This document shows positions 45,750 through 55,602 of a stretch of DNA of 64,000 bases, one piece after another; positions within the stretch are counted from its first letter, which is position 1; the number at the start of each line of letters is the position of its first letter. A program made the position numbers and the translations under genes. Source of the stretch: Pseudoselenomonas ruminantium (lineage in GTDB: Bacteria > Bacillota > Negativicutes > Selenomonadales > Selenomonadaceae). Under the pieces are notes generated by a model. It searched no databases. It was not told where the DNA came from and worked only from the letters and a program-made list of their open reading frames with translations. The stretch is from positions 1 through 64,000 of the forward strand of contig NZ_FOQK01000013.1 of the NCBI RefSeq assembly GCF_900113715.1. The letters are read 5' to 3'.

Positions 45750-46559
45750 ATGTTGGTAAATACAGAAATCAAGGACCGCATTGCCTATGTGGAAATGCAG
45801 AACGCTGACCACTTCAACTGTCTGAGTGAACAAATGTGCACAGAACTCATTGCCGCGCTGGACGAAGCCTATGCCAGTGAATGCGTCGGCGTTGTCTTGA
45901 AAGCGCAAGTCAAAAAAGGTGTCTGGAGTGCCGGCCACGATATCCGTGAACTGCCACTGGACGGGTCTGACCCGCTTGGCTTTGACGTGCCCATGGAAAA
46001 GCTCATGCGGGCAGTACAGGATGTCCCCATTCCTGTCATCGCTTGTGTCAGCGGTACCGTCTGGGGTGGTGCCTGCGACCTCTGCCTTTCCTGCGACATG
46101 ATCATCAGTGCTCATACCGCCACCTTTGCCATCACCCCAGCCAAGATTGGCATTCCCTACAATGCCTCTGGCATCCTGCACTTCATCAACCAGTTGGGCA
46201 TGAACAAGGCACGCGAGATGTTCTTCCTGGGCACCCCCATAACCGCCGACGATGCCTTGAATGTAGGCCTTATCAATCATGTTGCAGAAGCCTCCGATCT
46301 AGACCATATGCTGGAAACTAAATTCCTTGCACCGCTACGCCGCAACAGCGTGGTTTCTATCAGCGCCATCAAGCGCCAATTCCGCATTCTCTCTCGTGCC
46401 TCCACAGTCATCAGTGCCGAGAACTTCGAACACATCAATGCCTACCGCACCCGGGTATTCGAGGGCGAAGACTACCAGGAAGGCATCAAGGCTTTCTTGG
46501 AAAAACGGCCGCCTGAATACAAAGGCAAGGCCGCAGACCTGGATCGCCCGCAACCATAA
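45750..46559 (+). CDS. scpB: Methylmalonyl-CoA decarboxylase (YgfG/ScpB-like, crotonase family)
   Basis: A 269-residue crotonase-fold protein resembling E. coli ScpB along its length: VWSAGHDIRELPLDGSDPL (oxyanion loop and AGHDI), SGTVWGGACDL (second oxyanion glycines), ITPAKIGIPYNASGI and EGEDYQEGIKAFLEKRPP at the end. It probably decarboxylates methylmalonyl-CoA to propionyl-CoA, fitting a propionate-forming Negativicute, but other crotonase activities are possible. The ATG at 45750 has TAGGAGG upstream; in-frame codons further upstream cross the deoD terminator and are not used. Confidence 0.85.
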   Translation: MLVNTEIKDRIAYVEMQNADHFNCLSEQMCTELIAALDEAYASECVGVVLKAQVKKGVWSAGHDIRELPLDGSDPLGFDVPMEKLMRAVQDVPIPVIACVSGTVWGGACDLCLSCDMIISAHTATFAITPAKIGIPYNASGILHFINQLGMNKAREMFFLGTPITADDALNVGLINHVAEASDLDHMLETKFLAPLRRNSVVSISAIKRQFRILSRASTVISAENFEHINAYRTRVFEGEDYQEGIKAFLEKRPPEYKGKAADLDRPQP

Positions 46560-46574
46560 AACTTACTCGTACCC

Positions 46575-46620
46575 AAAAAGGACTGCTGCACGCATTCTCT
46601 GCTGTGCAGCAGTCCTTTTT
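46575..46620. terminator. Bidirectional terminator between scpB and the M18 aminopeptidase
   Basis: GGACTGCTGCAC (46580-46591) pairs perfectly with GTGCAGCAGTCC (46604-46615). A5 precedes and T5 follows, so it can stop transcription from both convergent genes. Confidence 0.88.
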
Positions 46621-46627
46621 ATCCGTT

Positions 46628-48013
46628 TTAAGCCTCGCTTAGGAAAGCCGTATAGGCCTTGCGGGCCTCATAGACATCAACTTTGCTCGTGACTTCCCAT
46701 GGCGCGTGCATGCTCATGACGCCAACACCACTGTCTATGACCTGCATGCCATAGAGACTCATGATGTAAGCAATCGTACCACCGCCACCGAGATCTACTT
46801 TGCCAAGCTCCGCAAGCTGGTAGTGGACGTTGTTGCCATCCATGATGCGGCGCAGCTCCGCCAGGTATTCTGCATTGGCATCATTCGAACCCGACTTGCC
46901 ACGCACCCCCGTGAACTTGTTGAACACCATGCCGCGGCCCAGATAGGAGACATTCTTCTTATCGTAGGCACTCGCATAAAGCGCATCATAAGCACTCGAC
47001 ACATCCGAAGACAGCATTTTGCAGTTAGCCAGCGTACGGCGCAGGGTAAGATCCGTATAGGCACCACAGGCATTCAGCAGCTCCGCTACGGCGTTCTCGA
47101 AGAAATGCGACTGCATGCCCGTCGCACCGACACTGCCGATTTCTTCCTTATCGACCAGCAGGCAGCAAGCCGTACGTTTCATACGGCCAGTCGCCAGCAT
47201 AGCCACCAGCGAAGTATACGCGCAAACGCGGTCATCCTGACCATAAGCCAGGATCATGCTGCGGTCAAAGCCAAGTTCACGTGCTTTGCCAGCTGGCACC
47301 AACGCGAGCTCAGCCGACTGGAAATCTTCCGCATCGATATCGTATTTATCCTTGATGAGTTTCAGCACACCATCCTTGACCGATTCCTTATCGTCTTTCT
47401 TGAGCGGGTAATTGCCAACGAGGATATCGAGATTCTCACCCTCGATGACCTTGGCCGCATTCTTCTTCAGCTGTTCCTGGGACAGATGTATCAGCAGGTC
47501 CGTGACACAGAATACCGGATCTGCCTCATCCTCACCAATGCAGATATCGATGACACGGCCATCCTTCTTGGCGACAACGCCATGCAGTGCGAGCGGCAGG
47601 GTAACCCACTGGTACTTCTTGATACCACCGTAATAATGCGTATCAAGATAAGCCAGGCCACCATCTTCATAAAGCGGGTTCTGCTTGACATCGAGCCGGC
47701 AAGTATCGATATGGGCCCCAAGGATATTCATGCCCTGCTCGAGAGGCTCATCACCGATATTGAACAGCACGACAGCCTTCTTCATATTGACCGCATAGAC
47801 CTTGTCGCCAGCGGCTAGCGTCCCGCCATTCTTGACGACCTCATAGAGGTCGCGGTATCCTGCTGCCTCAGCCTGCCGTACAGCCTCAGTCACACTTTCA
47901 CGCTCCGTCTTGCAGTTCGACAGGAACTCGCGATACCCTCGGTTGAGCGCCTCGAGTTCCTGCTTTTCCTCTTCACTGTACTGATTCCAGATTGACGTCT
48001 TTTCTTCTGCCAT
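46628..48013 (-). CDS. apeA: M18-family aminopeptidase
   Basis: A 461-residue metallopeptidase. GAHIDTCRLDVKQNPLYEDG holds the first zinc ligands (His and Asp), DKEEIGSVGATGM holds the catalytic Glu pair, SSDVSSAYD supplies another ligand, and GVGVMSMHAPWEVTSK a C-terminal His. It removes N-terminal amino acids from cytoplasmic peptides; family members prefer acidic or aliphatic residues. It stands alone between the bidirectional terminator and dusB. Gene name by resemblance to Firmicutes M18 enzymes. Confidence 0.88.
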   Translation of the reverse strand: MAEEKTSIWNQYSEEEKQELEALNRGYREFLSNCKTERESVTEAVRQAEAAGYRDLYEVVKNGGTLAAGDKVYAVNMKKAVVLFNIGDEPLEQGMNILGAHIDTCRLDVKQNPLYEDGGLAYLDTHYYGGIKKYQWVTLPLALHGVVAKKDGRVIDICIGEDEADPVFCVTDLLIHLSQEQLKKNAAKVIEGENLDILVGNYPLKKDDKESVKDGVLKLIKDKYDIDAEDFQSAELALVPAGKARELGFDRSMILAYGQDDRVCAYTSLVAMLATGRMKRTACCLLVDKEEIGSVGATGMQSHFFENAVAELLNACGAYTDLTLRRTLANCKMLSSDVSSAYDALYASAYDKKNVSYLGRGMVFNKFTGVRGKSGSNDANAEYLAELRRIMDGNNVHYQLAELGKVDLGGGGTIAYIMSLYGMQVIDSGVGVMSMHAPWEVTSKVDVYEARKAYTAFLSEA

Positions 48014-48031
48014 CTATATCCTTCTTTCTCG

Positions 48032-48994
48032 TCAGAAAAACTCCTCAATGATATCCACAAAGTCCTGCCGCGTCTCCGCCTTGTTGAAGCGGTCGCGCAG
48101 AATCGCCCCGTGCTTTATCCCGCGCGTATACCAAGTCGCATGCTTGCGCATCTCGCGCGGGCCAACGTAGTCACCCTTGTATTTGAGCAGCAGATCCAGA
48201 TGCCGGAGGATTACCTCTGCACGCTCCTGCATCGTCGGACCTGGCAGCTCCTCGCCAGTCTGCAGATAATGCGTGAGCTGCCGGAAGATCCACGGATTGC
48301 CCTGTGCCGCCCGGCCGATCATCACGCCATCAGCCCCAGTCACCACCAGTATCTTCTTGAGGTCGGCACAGCTGCGCACGTCACCATTGGCAATGACCGG
48401 CACATTTACCATCTGCTTGACGGCCGCGATGATCTCCCAATCCGCATTGTCCCGGTAGAATTGCTCGCGCGTGCGGCCATGGACAGCAATCGCATCGACA
48501 CCAGCCTCCTCGGCCAGCTTGGCGATCTCCAGCACGTTGACATTGTCGTCATCCCAGCCTTTGCGCATCTTGACCGTGAATGGCATCTTGACCGCCTTGC
48601 GGATGGCCGACAGGATTGCAAAAGCCTTGGCCGGCTCGCGCATAAGTGCCGAGCCCTCGCCATTCTTGACGATCTTTGGTGCCGGGCACCCCATGTTGAA
48701 ATCCAGGATGTCCGCCGTGCCGAGGTCTTCGACATACTTGGCCGCCTCAGCCGCCATCTCCGGCGTATTGGCAAAGATCTGCATGGCAATCGGGCGCTCG
48801 CCGCTCTCAGTCTTCAGCATCTCAAGCGTGCGCTCGTTGCGGAAGTGGATGCCCTGGCTGCTGACCATCTCCGCATAGCAGAGCGGACAGCCCATATCAT
48901 GCGCGATGATACGGTAAGCCGTATCGGTCACACCAGCCATCGGTGCCAGGAATACCGGCTGCTCGAAATGGAAATTGCCGATATCCATGCTCAT
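48032..48994 (-). CDS. dusB: tRNA-dihydrouridine synthase (DusB)
   Basis: A 320-residue flavoenzyme with a TIM barrel. Key blocks are FLAPMAGVTDTAYRIIAHDM, DFNMGCPAPKIVKNGEGSAL (active-site Cys), VHGRTREQFYRDNADW and VIANGDVRS. It reduces uridine in tRNA. The ATG overlaps the coaX stop (ATGA) with AAGGAG upstream, so it is coupled to coaX, as in Bacillus dusB in the ftsH-coaX neighbourhood. Confidence 0.95.
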   Translation of the reverse strand: MSMDIGNFHFEQPVFLAPMAGVTDTAYRIIAHDMGCPLCYAEMVSSQGIHFRNERTLEMLKTESGERPIAMQIFANTPEMAAEAAKYVEDLGTADILDFNMGCPAPKIVKNGEGSALMREPAKAFAILSAIRKAVKMPFTVKMRKGWDDDNVNVLEIAKLAEEAGVDAIAVHGRTREQFYRDNADWEIIAAVKQMVNVPVIANGDVRSCADLKKILVVTGADGVMIGRAAQGNPWIFRQLTHYLQTGEELPGPTMQERAEVILRHLDLLLKYKGDYVGPREMRKHATWYTRGIKHGAILRDRFNKAETRQDFVDIIEEFF

Positions 48995-49806
48995 GCTTCG
49001 TTCTCCTTCTTGAGGCGCTCAGGATTATGCCCCTCGCGGCGGTCAGCATTGCGTTCGTAGAGTGCCTGCAAGCCCGTCAGGGTCAGGAAGTGATCGACCT
49101 TATCGATCGTCGCCGATTCCTTGGCGATCATGCGCGCCAGGCCGCCCGTAGCGATGACCTTCATGTCCTTGCCATATTCCGTCTTGATGCGCCGCACGAT
49201 CTCGTCGATCTGGCCGACATAGCCAAAGATGATGCCAGCCTGCATCCCCTGGATCGTATTGCGGCAGATAATCTGCTTCGGAGGGACGAGCTCGATGCGC
49301 GGCAGCTGTGCAGCGCTCTGGAACAGCGCATCGGCACTCGTGCCGATGCCCGGTGCAATGACGCCGCCGAGGAAATCGCCGGTATCGCCGACCACATCAA
49401 AGGTCGTCGCAGTGCCGATATCGATGACAATGAGCGGGCCGCCATACTGCTCATAAGCACCGACGACATTGACGATACGGTCAGCACCGATGGAGCGCGG
49501 ATTCTCATAATGCAGCTTGATGCCCGTCTTGATGCCCGGGCCGACCACCAGCGGCCGGATGTGGAAATAACGCTCGCACATCTTGACCATCGGCACGACC
49601 AGTGGCGGCACGACCGACGAAATGATGATGGCATGGATATCCGTCATGCGGATGCCCTGATAGCGGAACAGGTCATTCATCAGCATACCGTATTCGTCGC
49701 CGGTCTTCTGCCGGTCCGTCGAGATACGCCAATGCTTGATGAGTTTCTTCCCCTCATACGTTCCCATAACGATGTTGCTGTTGCCAATATCGAATACTAA
49801 TAACAA
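48991..49806 (-). CDS. coaX: Type III pantothenate kinase
   Basis: A 271-residue acetate/sugar-kinase-fold enzyme. LVFDIGNSNIVMGTYEGKKL is the phosphate-1 motif, DRIVNVVGAYEQYGGPLIVIDIGTATTFDV (key DIGTATTFD) the second, and GVIAPGIGTSADAL the third. It phosphorylates pantothenate, the first step of CoA synthesis. The start is a TTG with GGAGGAG about nine bases upstream. It lies between birA and dusB. Confidence 0.95.
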   Translation of the reverse strand: MLLVFDIGNSNIVMGTYEGKKLIKHWRISTDRQKTGDEYGMLMNDLFRYQGIRMTDIHAIIISSVVPPLVVPMVKMCERYFHIRPLVVGPGIKTGIKLHYENPRSIGADRIVNVVGAYEQYGGPLIVIDIGTATTFDVVGDTGDFLGGVIAPGIGTSADALFQSAAQLPRIELVPPKQIICRNTIQGMQAGIIFGYVGQIDEIVRRIKTEYGKDMKVIATGGLARMIAKESATIDKVDHFLTLTGLQALYERNADRREGHNPERLKKENEA

Positions 49807-49827
49807 AGGATACTCCTCCTGAATCTC

Positions 49828-50808
49828 TTACTTCTTGGGCCGGATGGACACGTCGCCAGCCAGTACGCGGTGACGTCCATCCGCTGCGTCGACAAGCAGG
49901 GCACCATCTTCATCGATGTCTGCCGCTATGCCGGTATATTCTTCGCCATCACGCACACCGATGACACGCACTTCCTGCCCCAGCGTGATCGTATACTTGC
50001 GCCAGGCGGCCAGCACCGGTGCAAAGCCCTGAGTTGCCACTTCAGCATAAAGCGCATCCAGCGCTTCGAGTACAGCCTGGAAGAACTTCACCCGCGGCAC
50101 AGGCTTACCGCCATTCACTGCCTGCAGGGAGGTAGCCGTCTTGCGTATCTCAGCAGGAAACTCCTGCGGCAGGATGTTGACGTTGATGCCGATACCGATG
50201 ACGATGTGATTGATGCGGTCCATTTCGGCACTCATCTCCGTCAGGATGCCGACGAGCTTGCGGTTCTCATAGAGCAGGTCATTGGGCCATTTGATTCCAG
50301 CCGGCAGGCCGAACCGCTCCATGGCCTTGGCCACTGCCACTGCCGCCAGCAGCGTGCACTTCGGTGCCTCCTGTGGCATGAACGGCGGACGCAGGATGAC
50401 GGAAAACCAGATCCCCTTGCCAGCTGGCGAAAAGAAGCTGCGCTCCAAGCGTCCCTTGCCCCCGGTCTGCTGCTCGGCCACGACGATGGTGCCATCTGCT
50501 GCGCCAGCCGCCGCCAGCCGTTTGGCCACGTTGTTGGTCGAATCGAGGACCTCCTCGAAGTGAATTTCCCGCCCCACGCACTGCGTCTGCAAACCGTGCC
50601 GGATCTCATTCGGCAGCAGCCGGTCCGGCGCTTCGCGCAGCGAATAGCCGCTGCGCGAATGGCTGACGATATCGTAGCCGTTCTCGCGCAGCTCCCGGAT
50701 GTGTTTCCAGATTGCCGTCCGCGAAACGCCGAGCCGGCTCGCCATCTCTTCGCCTGATATATATCCATCACCTGCACTGCGCAGGATCTCGAGTATCTTA
50801 GTCCGCAA
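49828..50808 (-). CDS. birA: BirA, biotin-protein ligase and repressor
   Basis: About 326 residues. The N-terminal helix-turn-helix (SGEEMASRLGVSRTAIWKHI, about residues 15-40) marks the bifunctional type that represses biotin genes. The ligase domain has DSTNNVAKRLAAAGAADGT, AEQQTGGKGRLERSF (biotinyl-AMP loop), KWPNDLLYENRKLVGIL and GIGINVNI. I chose TTG at 50808, eight bases after AGGAGG; ATG at 50814 is only two bases from it. It shares direction with coaX and dusB. Confidence 0.93.
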   Translation of the reverse strand: MRTKILEILRSAGDGYISGEEMASRLGVSRTAIWKHIRELRENGYDIVSHSRSGYSLREAPDRLLPNEIRHGLQTQCVGREIHFEEVLDSTNNVAKRLAAAGAADGTIVVAEQQTGGKGRLERSFFSPAGKGIWFSVILRPPFMPQEAPKCTLLAAVAVAKAMERFGLPAGIKWPNDLLYENRKLVGILTEMSAEMDRINHIVIGIGINVNILPQEFPAEIRKTATSLQAVNGGKPVPRVKFFQAVLEALDALYAEVATQGFAPVLAAWRKYTITLGQEVRVIGVRDGEEYTGIAADIDEDGALLVDAADGRHRVLAGDVSIRPKK

Positions 50809-50865
50809 TGGCATTTCCTCCTTTGCCCATTCACACCTGTCCATTATACAACGAATCCAGCCATT

Positions 50866-50903
50866 AAAAAAGACCTGCCCTCAAAGCAGGGTAGGTCTTT
50901 TTT
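50866..50903 (-). terminator. Rho-independent terminator of ftsH
   Basis: AGACCTGCCCT and AGGGTAGGTCT (50871-50899 region) form an 11-bp stem with one mismatch. It is flanked by A-runs and T-runs, so it ends ftsH on the minus strand and could work in both directions. Confidence 0.85.
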
Positions 50904-50911
50904 CCGCTTGC

Positions 50912-52954
50912 TCAGCGATCATAATGGGTAACGTTGAATTTCGGTTCCGCTTTCTCTTCTTTCTCTGCGCCCGTCTTCTCCTCCGTCACCGTTTCTTTTG
51001 CTTCCTCGTCTTCCTTTTTGGCAGCCGTTGATGCATCCGCATCATCCTGCTGCTCGATCTTCCCAACAGGTGCTGGATCAAAGAACGACCAATCGTCCTT
51101 CTTTTCTTCAAAATCCAAGGAATCCGTTTTCTTCTCATCCTCATCAGACAGCTTGCCGTTCGTCAGCAGCTCTTCGAGCTGTTTGGCCGTCAGCGTCTCA
51201 CGTTCCATGAGTGCCTGGGCAATGAGCTCAAGCTTGTCCCGGTTCTCCGTGATGAGCTTGCGGCAGGCTTCATAAGCCTCTTCCAGATACTTGCGGACTT
51301 CCTTATCGATCTCGCCGGCAACCTCTTCCGAGTAGTTGCGTTCATGATTGAAGTCGCGTCCCAGGAATACCTGATGGTTCTGGGCTTCGCCATAAGCCAC
51401 CGGGCCGAGCACATCGCTCATGCCGTACTGCATGACCATGCCGCGTACCATGCGCGTCGCCTGCTGGATATCCTGGGAAGCACCCGTGCTGATTTCCTTG
51501 AGCACGATCTCTTCAGCTACACGTCCGCCCATGGCGACCTTGAGACGATCCAGGAGCTCTGACTTCGTCGCATAGTTGCGGTCTTCCTTCGGCAGCATCA
51601 GCGTATAGCCGCCGGCGCGGCCGCGTGGGATAATCGTGACCTTATGGACCGGATCGGCATGTTTGAGGAGCATCCCCACAAGAGTATGGCCGCCCTCATG
51701 ATAAGCCGTCAGGCGTTTCTCCTCATCATTCATGATATGCGACTTGCGTTCCGGACCAGCCATGACACGCTCGATAGCTTCTTCGAGTTCACCCATGAAA
51801 ATCTTTGTTTTGTCGCGGCGTGCTGCCAAAAGTGCTGCCTCGTTGACAAGATTGCTGAGATCCGCACCCGTGAAGCCCGGCGTACGGCGTGCAAGGATAT
51901 CCAAATCGACAGCATCATCAAGCGGCTTGCCCTTCGTATGTACCTTGAGGATAGCCAAGCGGCCACGGACATCCGGACGGTCAACGACGACCTGACGGTC
52001 GAAGCGGCCCGGACGCTGCAAAGCGGGGTCAAGAATATCCGGACGGTTGGTCGCAGCAATGATGATGATGCCTTCATTAGCAGCAAAACCATCCATCTCG
52101 ACCAGCAACTGATTGAGCGTCTGTTCACGTTCGTCATGTCCACCGCCAACACCAGCACCACGCTGGCGGCCTACTGCATCAATCTCATCGATGAATACGA
52201 TGCAGGGCGCATTTTTCTTGGCCTGATCGAACAGGTCACGGACACGCGAAGCACCGACACCGACAAACATCTCCACGAAATCCGAACCGGAAATCGAGAA
52301 GAACGGCACACCAGCCTCACCAGCGACCGCACGGGCCAGAAGGGTCTTACCAGTTCCCGGGGGGCCTGAAAGCAGCACACCTTTCGGGATGCGGGCCCCG
52401 AGATCGTTGTATTTCTTCGGATGCTTGAGGAACTCGACGACTTCTTCGAGCTCCTGCTTGGCTTCATCAGCACCAGCAACATCCTTGAAATTGACCTTGA
52501 TCTTATCCGCACCGCTCATGCGCGCACGGCTCTTGCCGAACGACATGACACGGCCACCGCCGCCCTGCGTCTGCTGCATGATAAAGAACCATACACCGAC
52601 GAGCAGCAGGATTGGCAGTACCGACGAGAACATCGTCGACCACCAGGGGGGCTCGGGCGGATTTTCCGCCGCGATATCCACATTCTTGCTGCTCAGTTTC
52701 TGGTAGAGCTGCGGGTCATTATTTGGAGCATCCGGTGTAATGGTCGTAAACTCGGTACCATCGGTCAGCTTACCGCGGATCGTGTTCTGGATGATCACGA
52801 CTCTGGCCACTTCACCATTATCCACCTGCTGCAGGAATTTGGTGTACTCCACCTCCTGCTTCGTCGTGTTCTTTGTTGAGAAATAATCGATGATCGATAT
52901 GGCGACCAGGATAATCAACAGGTAGAACCCTACATTGCGTAGAAACTTATTCAA
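50912..52954 (-). CDS. ftsH: FtsH, membrane ATP-dependent zinc protease
   Basis: A 680-residue protein. Two membrane segments (about 7-22 and 110-128) precede the AAA+ domain: Walker [17 protein letters not shown], the [17 protein letters not shown] pore region, Walker [13 protein letters not shown] and RPGRFDRQV. The zinc site is HEGGH (HExxH), with a downstream Asp ligand expected. The C-terminal 60 residues are an acidic Lys/Glu tail. It degrades unassembled membrane and short-lived regulatory proteins. It lies between hpt and birA, the Bacillus order. Confidence 0.97.
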   Translation of the reverse strand: MNKFLRNVGFYLLIILVAISIIDYFSTKNTTKQEVEYTKFLQQVDNGEVARVVIIQNTIRGKLTDGTEFTTITPDAPNNDPQLYQKLSSKNVDIAAENPPEPPWWSTMFSSVLPILLLVGVWFFIMQQTQGGGGRVMSFGKSRARMSGADKIKVNFKDVAGADEAKQELEEVVEFLKHPKKYNDLGARIPKGVLLSGPPGTGKTLLARAVAGEAGVPFFSISGSDFVEMFVGVGASRVRDLFDQAKKNAPCIVFIDEIDAVGRQRGAGVGGGHDEREQTLNQLLVEMDGFAANEGIIIIAATNRPDILDPALQRPGRFDRQVVVDRPDVRGRLAILKVHTKGKPLDDAVDLDILARRTPGFTGADLSNLVNEAALLAARRDKTKIFMGELEEAIERVMAGPERKSHIMNDEEKRLTAYHEGGHTLVGMLLKHADPVHKVTIIPRGRAGGYTLMLPKEDRNYATKSELLDRLKVAMGGRVAEEIVLKEISTGASQDIQQATRMVRGMVMQYGMSDVLGPVAYGEAQNHQVFLGRDFNHERNYSEEVAGEIDKEVRKYLEEAYEACRKLITENRDKLELIAQALMERETLTAKQLEELLTNGKLSDEDEKKTDSLDFEEKKDDWSFFDPAPVGKIEQQDDADASTAAKKEDEEAKETVTEEKTGAEKEEKAEPKFNVTHYDR

Positions 52955-53015
52955 TCCATTGCCCTCCCTTTCGGGGGCCTTTCAAAGGCTCCTCCGGTCT
53001 TTTTCTTTTACTGGC

Positions 53016-53561
53016 TCAGGCGTAAATCTCCGGCTTCAGGACACCGATATACGGCAGGTTGCGGTATACCTCGGCATAATCGAGGCCATAGCCGACCAGG
53101 AACTCATCCGGTACTACAAAGCCGCAGTAGTCAATATCGACATCCACCGTACGGCGGGACGGCTTGGAGAGCAGCGAGCAGAGCTTGACGCTTTTCGGCT
53201 TGCGCTCACGGAAGTACTTCATGAGATAGTTCATGGTCGTACCCGAGTCTATTATATCTTCAATAACGATGAGGTGTTTTCCTTCAATATCGTAGTCAAG
53301 ATCCTTCAAAATTTTGACCGAGCCCGTCGTCGACGTGCCATTGCCATAGCTCGAAGCGATCATGAAATCGAAATGTACCGGCAGATCGATCTGACGGACC
53401 AGATCCGTGTAGAACGTCACTGCCCCCTTCAAAATACCGACACAGTAGATCTCTTCTTTGACATCCTTATAGTCTTCCGTGATCTGGCGGCCCAGCTCGG
53501 CTACTTTTGCCTGGAGCTGTTCCTCCGAATATACTACCTTCTCGATATCATCGTTCATCAT
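53016..53561 (-). CDS. hpt: Hypoxanthine phosphoribosyltransferase
   Basis: A 181-residue enzyme. The PRPP-binding motif is VIEDIIDSGTTMNYL, with YCVGILKGAVTFYTDL and YGNGTSTTGSVKILKDL upstream and YIGVLKPEIYA at the end. It converts hypoxanthine and guanine to nucleotides, and in Bacillus pairs with TilS to regulate ftsH. It overlaps tilS by 14 bp and is followed by ftsH, the conserved tilS-hpt-ftsH order. Confidence 0.96.
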   Translation of the reverse strand: MMNDDIEKVVYSEEQLQAKVAELGRQITEDYKDVKEEIYCVGILKGAVTFYTDLVRQIDLPVHFDFMIASSYGNGTSTTGSVKILKDLDYDIEGKHLIVIEDIIDSGTTMNYLMKYFRERKPKSVKLCSLLSKPSRRTVDVDIDYCGFVVPDEFLVGYGLDYAEVYRNLPYIGVLKPEIYA

Positions 53562-54960
53562 GATAAATTTCCTCTCTTCTTTCCAGTCTGAGATATAAAA
53601 CTCTTCTTTTCAATGGTCTATCGAAAGCCACCGCACAGCGTGTGCTGCGCCGATGGCCTGCCACCCATAATACTTCATGGCCAGCCGCCAGAATCGGCAG
53701 CTGGTCGCGTTCCTGCTGGGGGATCTTGTCATCGATCAGCAGTTTTTTCAGCTTTTTGCGGCCGCCAGGCAGCTGTATCGCATCGCCAGACTCACGCTGG
53801 CGGATGACCAGCGGCTCCGCAAGATCATCAGGCTGCAGGTAGAGCTCCCACGGTGTGGGCGCTGGTGCGATCTCCGCACACCACTCAGCCGTGCAGAGGT
53901 AGCTGCCCCATTGCGTGCAGCCAGGTATCTGCAAGTCTGCTGGCGCAGGCGCCGCTGCGGTCTCAGGCCGCTGTGCACAGGTCAGCCAGCCATAGGCCAG
54001 CCGGGCCACAAAGCCATGGGGAAGTTCCAGCTGGCTGCTTGTCTGCCCCACTCGCAAAAGTAAGCGCAGCTTCTCCGCCTGCCCAAACCCCAAGTCCTGC
54101 CGGCTGCCAGCTGCGGCCTGCCAGAAACGGCGCACCAGGCCGCGCTGCAACGCCAGCGGCAGCTGGCTGAAGCCCTGCTGGTTCAGGGCCAGCGGCTGCT
54201 GGCGCACACGCGCGGTATCCTGCCACAGTGCTTCGACCTGCGCCTCGATGTATTCCGTCTCGGCAGCGGCTACCTCTGCCAGCTGGCACAGGGCCCGCGC
54301 AAGTTCGGGGTTGTACGCCTGCTTGAGTGCCGGCAGCGTCGCCAGCCGCAGGCGGTTGCGCGTGCATTCTGCCTGCTCATTGGTGGCGTCCTCGCATGGC
54401 TGCAAGCCCTGCGCCGCACAAAACGCGCGTATCGCCGCCTTCGTCACCCCCAATAACGGACGGATGATCGTGCCCCCCTTGCCACTGCGCGGACGCATCG
54501 CCGCCAGCCCCTGGGTTCCCGTGCCGCGCAGGATGCGCATGAGCACAGTCTCTGCCTGGTCATCGGCATGATGCGCCACAGCGATGGCATCAAAGCCTGC
54601 CGTCTGCCGCACCTGCTCCAGAAAACGGTAGCGCAGTTCACGGGCCGCTGTCTCCAGCGAAAGCCCCTGGGCCGCAGCCTCCTTGGGGACATCAGTCGCA
54701 GCCAGCTGCACCGGTATCCCCCGCTGCTGGCAGAAAGCCTGCACAAAATCAGCATCGGCCTTTGATGCCGCCCCGCGGATACCATGCTCGAAATGCGCCG
54801 CCACGATCTGCAGATCATATTTGCGGCGCAGCTGCCACAAGATCACCAGCAACGCCAGCGAATCAGGGCCGCCCGAGCACGCTGCGACAATGCGGTCCCC
54901 ACGGTGCAGCAGCCCATGTTCCAAGCAGAATTGCTCGACCTGTTCCAGCACACCTGTCAC
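53548..54960 (-). CDS. tilS: tRNA(Ile)-lysidine synthase
   Basis: A 470-residue PP-loop ATPase. SGGPDS (residues 29-34) is the PP-loop, HFEHGIRG and HHADDQAETVLMRILRGTG are TilS-specific, RPLLGVTKAAIRAFC follows, and a C-terminal domain carries LPGGRKKLKKLLIDDKIP. It attaches lysine to the wobble C of tRNA-Ile so that AUA is read as Ile; essential. It is notably Gln/Ala-rich and GC-rich compared with hpt downstream. Confidence 0.95.
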   Translation of the reverse strand: MTGVLEQVEQFCLEHGLLHRGDRIVAACSGGPDSLALLVILWQLRRKYDLQIVAAHFEHGIRGAASKADADFVQAFCQQRGIPVQLAATDVPKEAAAQGLSLETAARELRYRFLEQVRQTAGFDAIAVAHHADDQAETVLMRILRGTGTQGLAAMRPRSGKGGTIIRPLLGVTKAAIRAFCAAQGLQPCEDATNEQAECTRNRLRLATLPALKQAYNPELARALCQLAEVAAAETEYIEAQVEALWQDTARVRQQPLALNQQGFSQLPLALQRGLVRRFWQAAAGSRQDLGFGQAEKLRLLLRVGQTSSQLELPHGFVARLAYGWLTCAQRPETAAAPAPADLQIPGCTQWGSYLCTAEWCAEIAPAPTPWELYLQPDDLAEPLVIRQRESGDAIQLPGGRKKLKKLLIDDKIPQQERDQLPILAAGHEVLWVAGHRRSTRCAVAFDRPLKRRVLYLRLERREEIYHDER

Positions 54961-54993
54961 CTGACCTTCCTCGAATCTGCGGGCAAACGAACA

Positions 54994-55018
54994 AAAGCAC
55001 CCTTATGCAGAGTGCTTT
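54994..55018 (-). terminator. Weak terminator-like hairpin between the S1-domain gene and tilS
   Basis: AAAGCAC (54994-55000) and GTGCTTT (55012-55018) pair across an 11-nt loop; the minus strand continues TTTTGTTCG. Short stem, so low confidence. Confidence 0.45.
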
Positions 55019-55043
55019 GAAACTACGAACTACGATCGTCCCA

Positions 55044-55523
55044 TCAGTCCGAACGGCGGGAACCACGGCCTCCGCGTTTCGAGTCCGTCTTGCGGCGCAA
55101 GTCCGTTAGACGCTCATCGCTGTCCTTGAGGAAGCGCGAGAGCTTATCCTCAAAGGATGCCGAGGTATTGTTGAAACGATTATTCGGTTTCCGGAAATCA
55201 CGCGGCCCGCGTGCAGGACGCGGCGTCCGGAAGGAAGAATTATTCGTGGCGGCATGCTGCTGGGTAGTGGCATGTTCCTCTGGTTTCTTCTCCTGAGTCT
55301 GCTTGATGGAAAGACCGATCTTGCCCTTCTCATCAATCGTCAGGACCTTGACTTTTACCTTATCTTTTTCTGCGAGGAAGTCATGAACATCCTTTACATA
55401 AACATCTGCGACTTCCGAAATGTGGACGAGACCAGTCTTACCCTCTGGCAATTCGATGAATGCACCAAAGTTCGTGATGCCGCTTACGACACCCTCAACC
55501 ACACTGCCAACTTCAATGGACAA
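55044..55523 (-). CDS. S1 RNA-binding domain protein (YabR-like)
   Basis: A 159-residue protein. An S1 domain (about 1-75) contains VGSVVEGVVSGITNFGAFIE, GKTGLVHISEVAD and KVKVLTIDEKGKIGLSIK. The remaining half is a disordered basic tail (RPARGPRDFRKPNNRF, DSKRGGRGSRRSD). Bacillus YabR, next to divIC, has the same plan. It probably binds RNA or ribosomes; no specific partner is known. It lies between the DivIC-like gene and tilS. Confidence 0.88.
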   Translation of the reverse strand: MSIEVGSVVEGVVSGITNFGAFIELPEGKTGLVHISEVADVYVKDVHDFLAEKDKVKVKVLTIDEKGKIGLSIKQTQEKKPEEHATTQQHAATNNSSFRTPRPARGPRDFRKPNNRFNNTSASFEDKLSRFLKDSDERLTDLRRKTDSKRGGRGSRRSD

Positions 55524-55602
55524 ATTAATTCTTCCCCCTTAAGTATTAAAGAATACACGCTTTATTATACCCTTGCACGCTAAACAGTGTCAAGGAACAT
55601 AA

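Noticed and set aside
51640-51720. FtsH zinc motif HEGGH instead of HEAGH, considered as an active-site change
   Set aside because: The HExxH ligands and catalytic Glu are intact, and HEGGH occurs in other Firmicutes FtsH proteins as I recall, so it is a normal variant.
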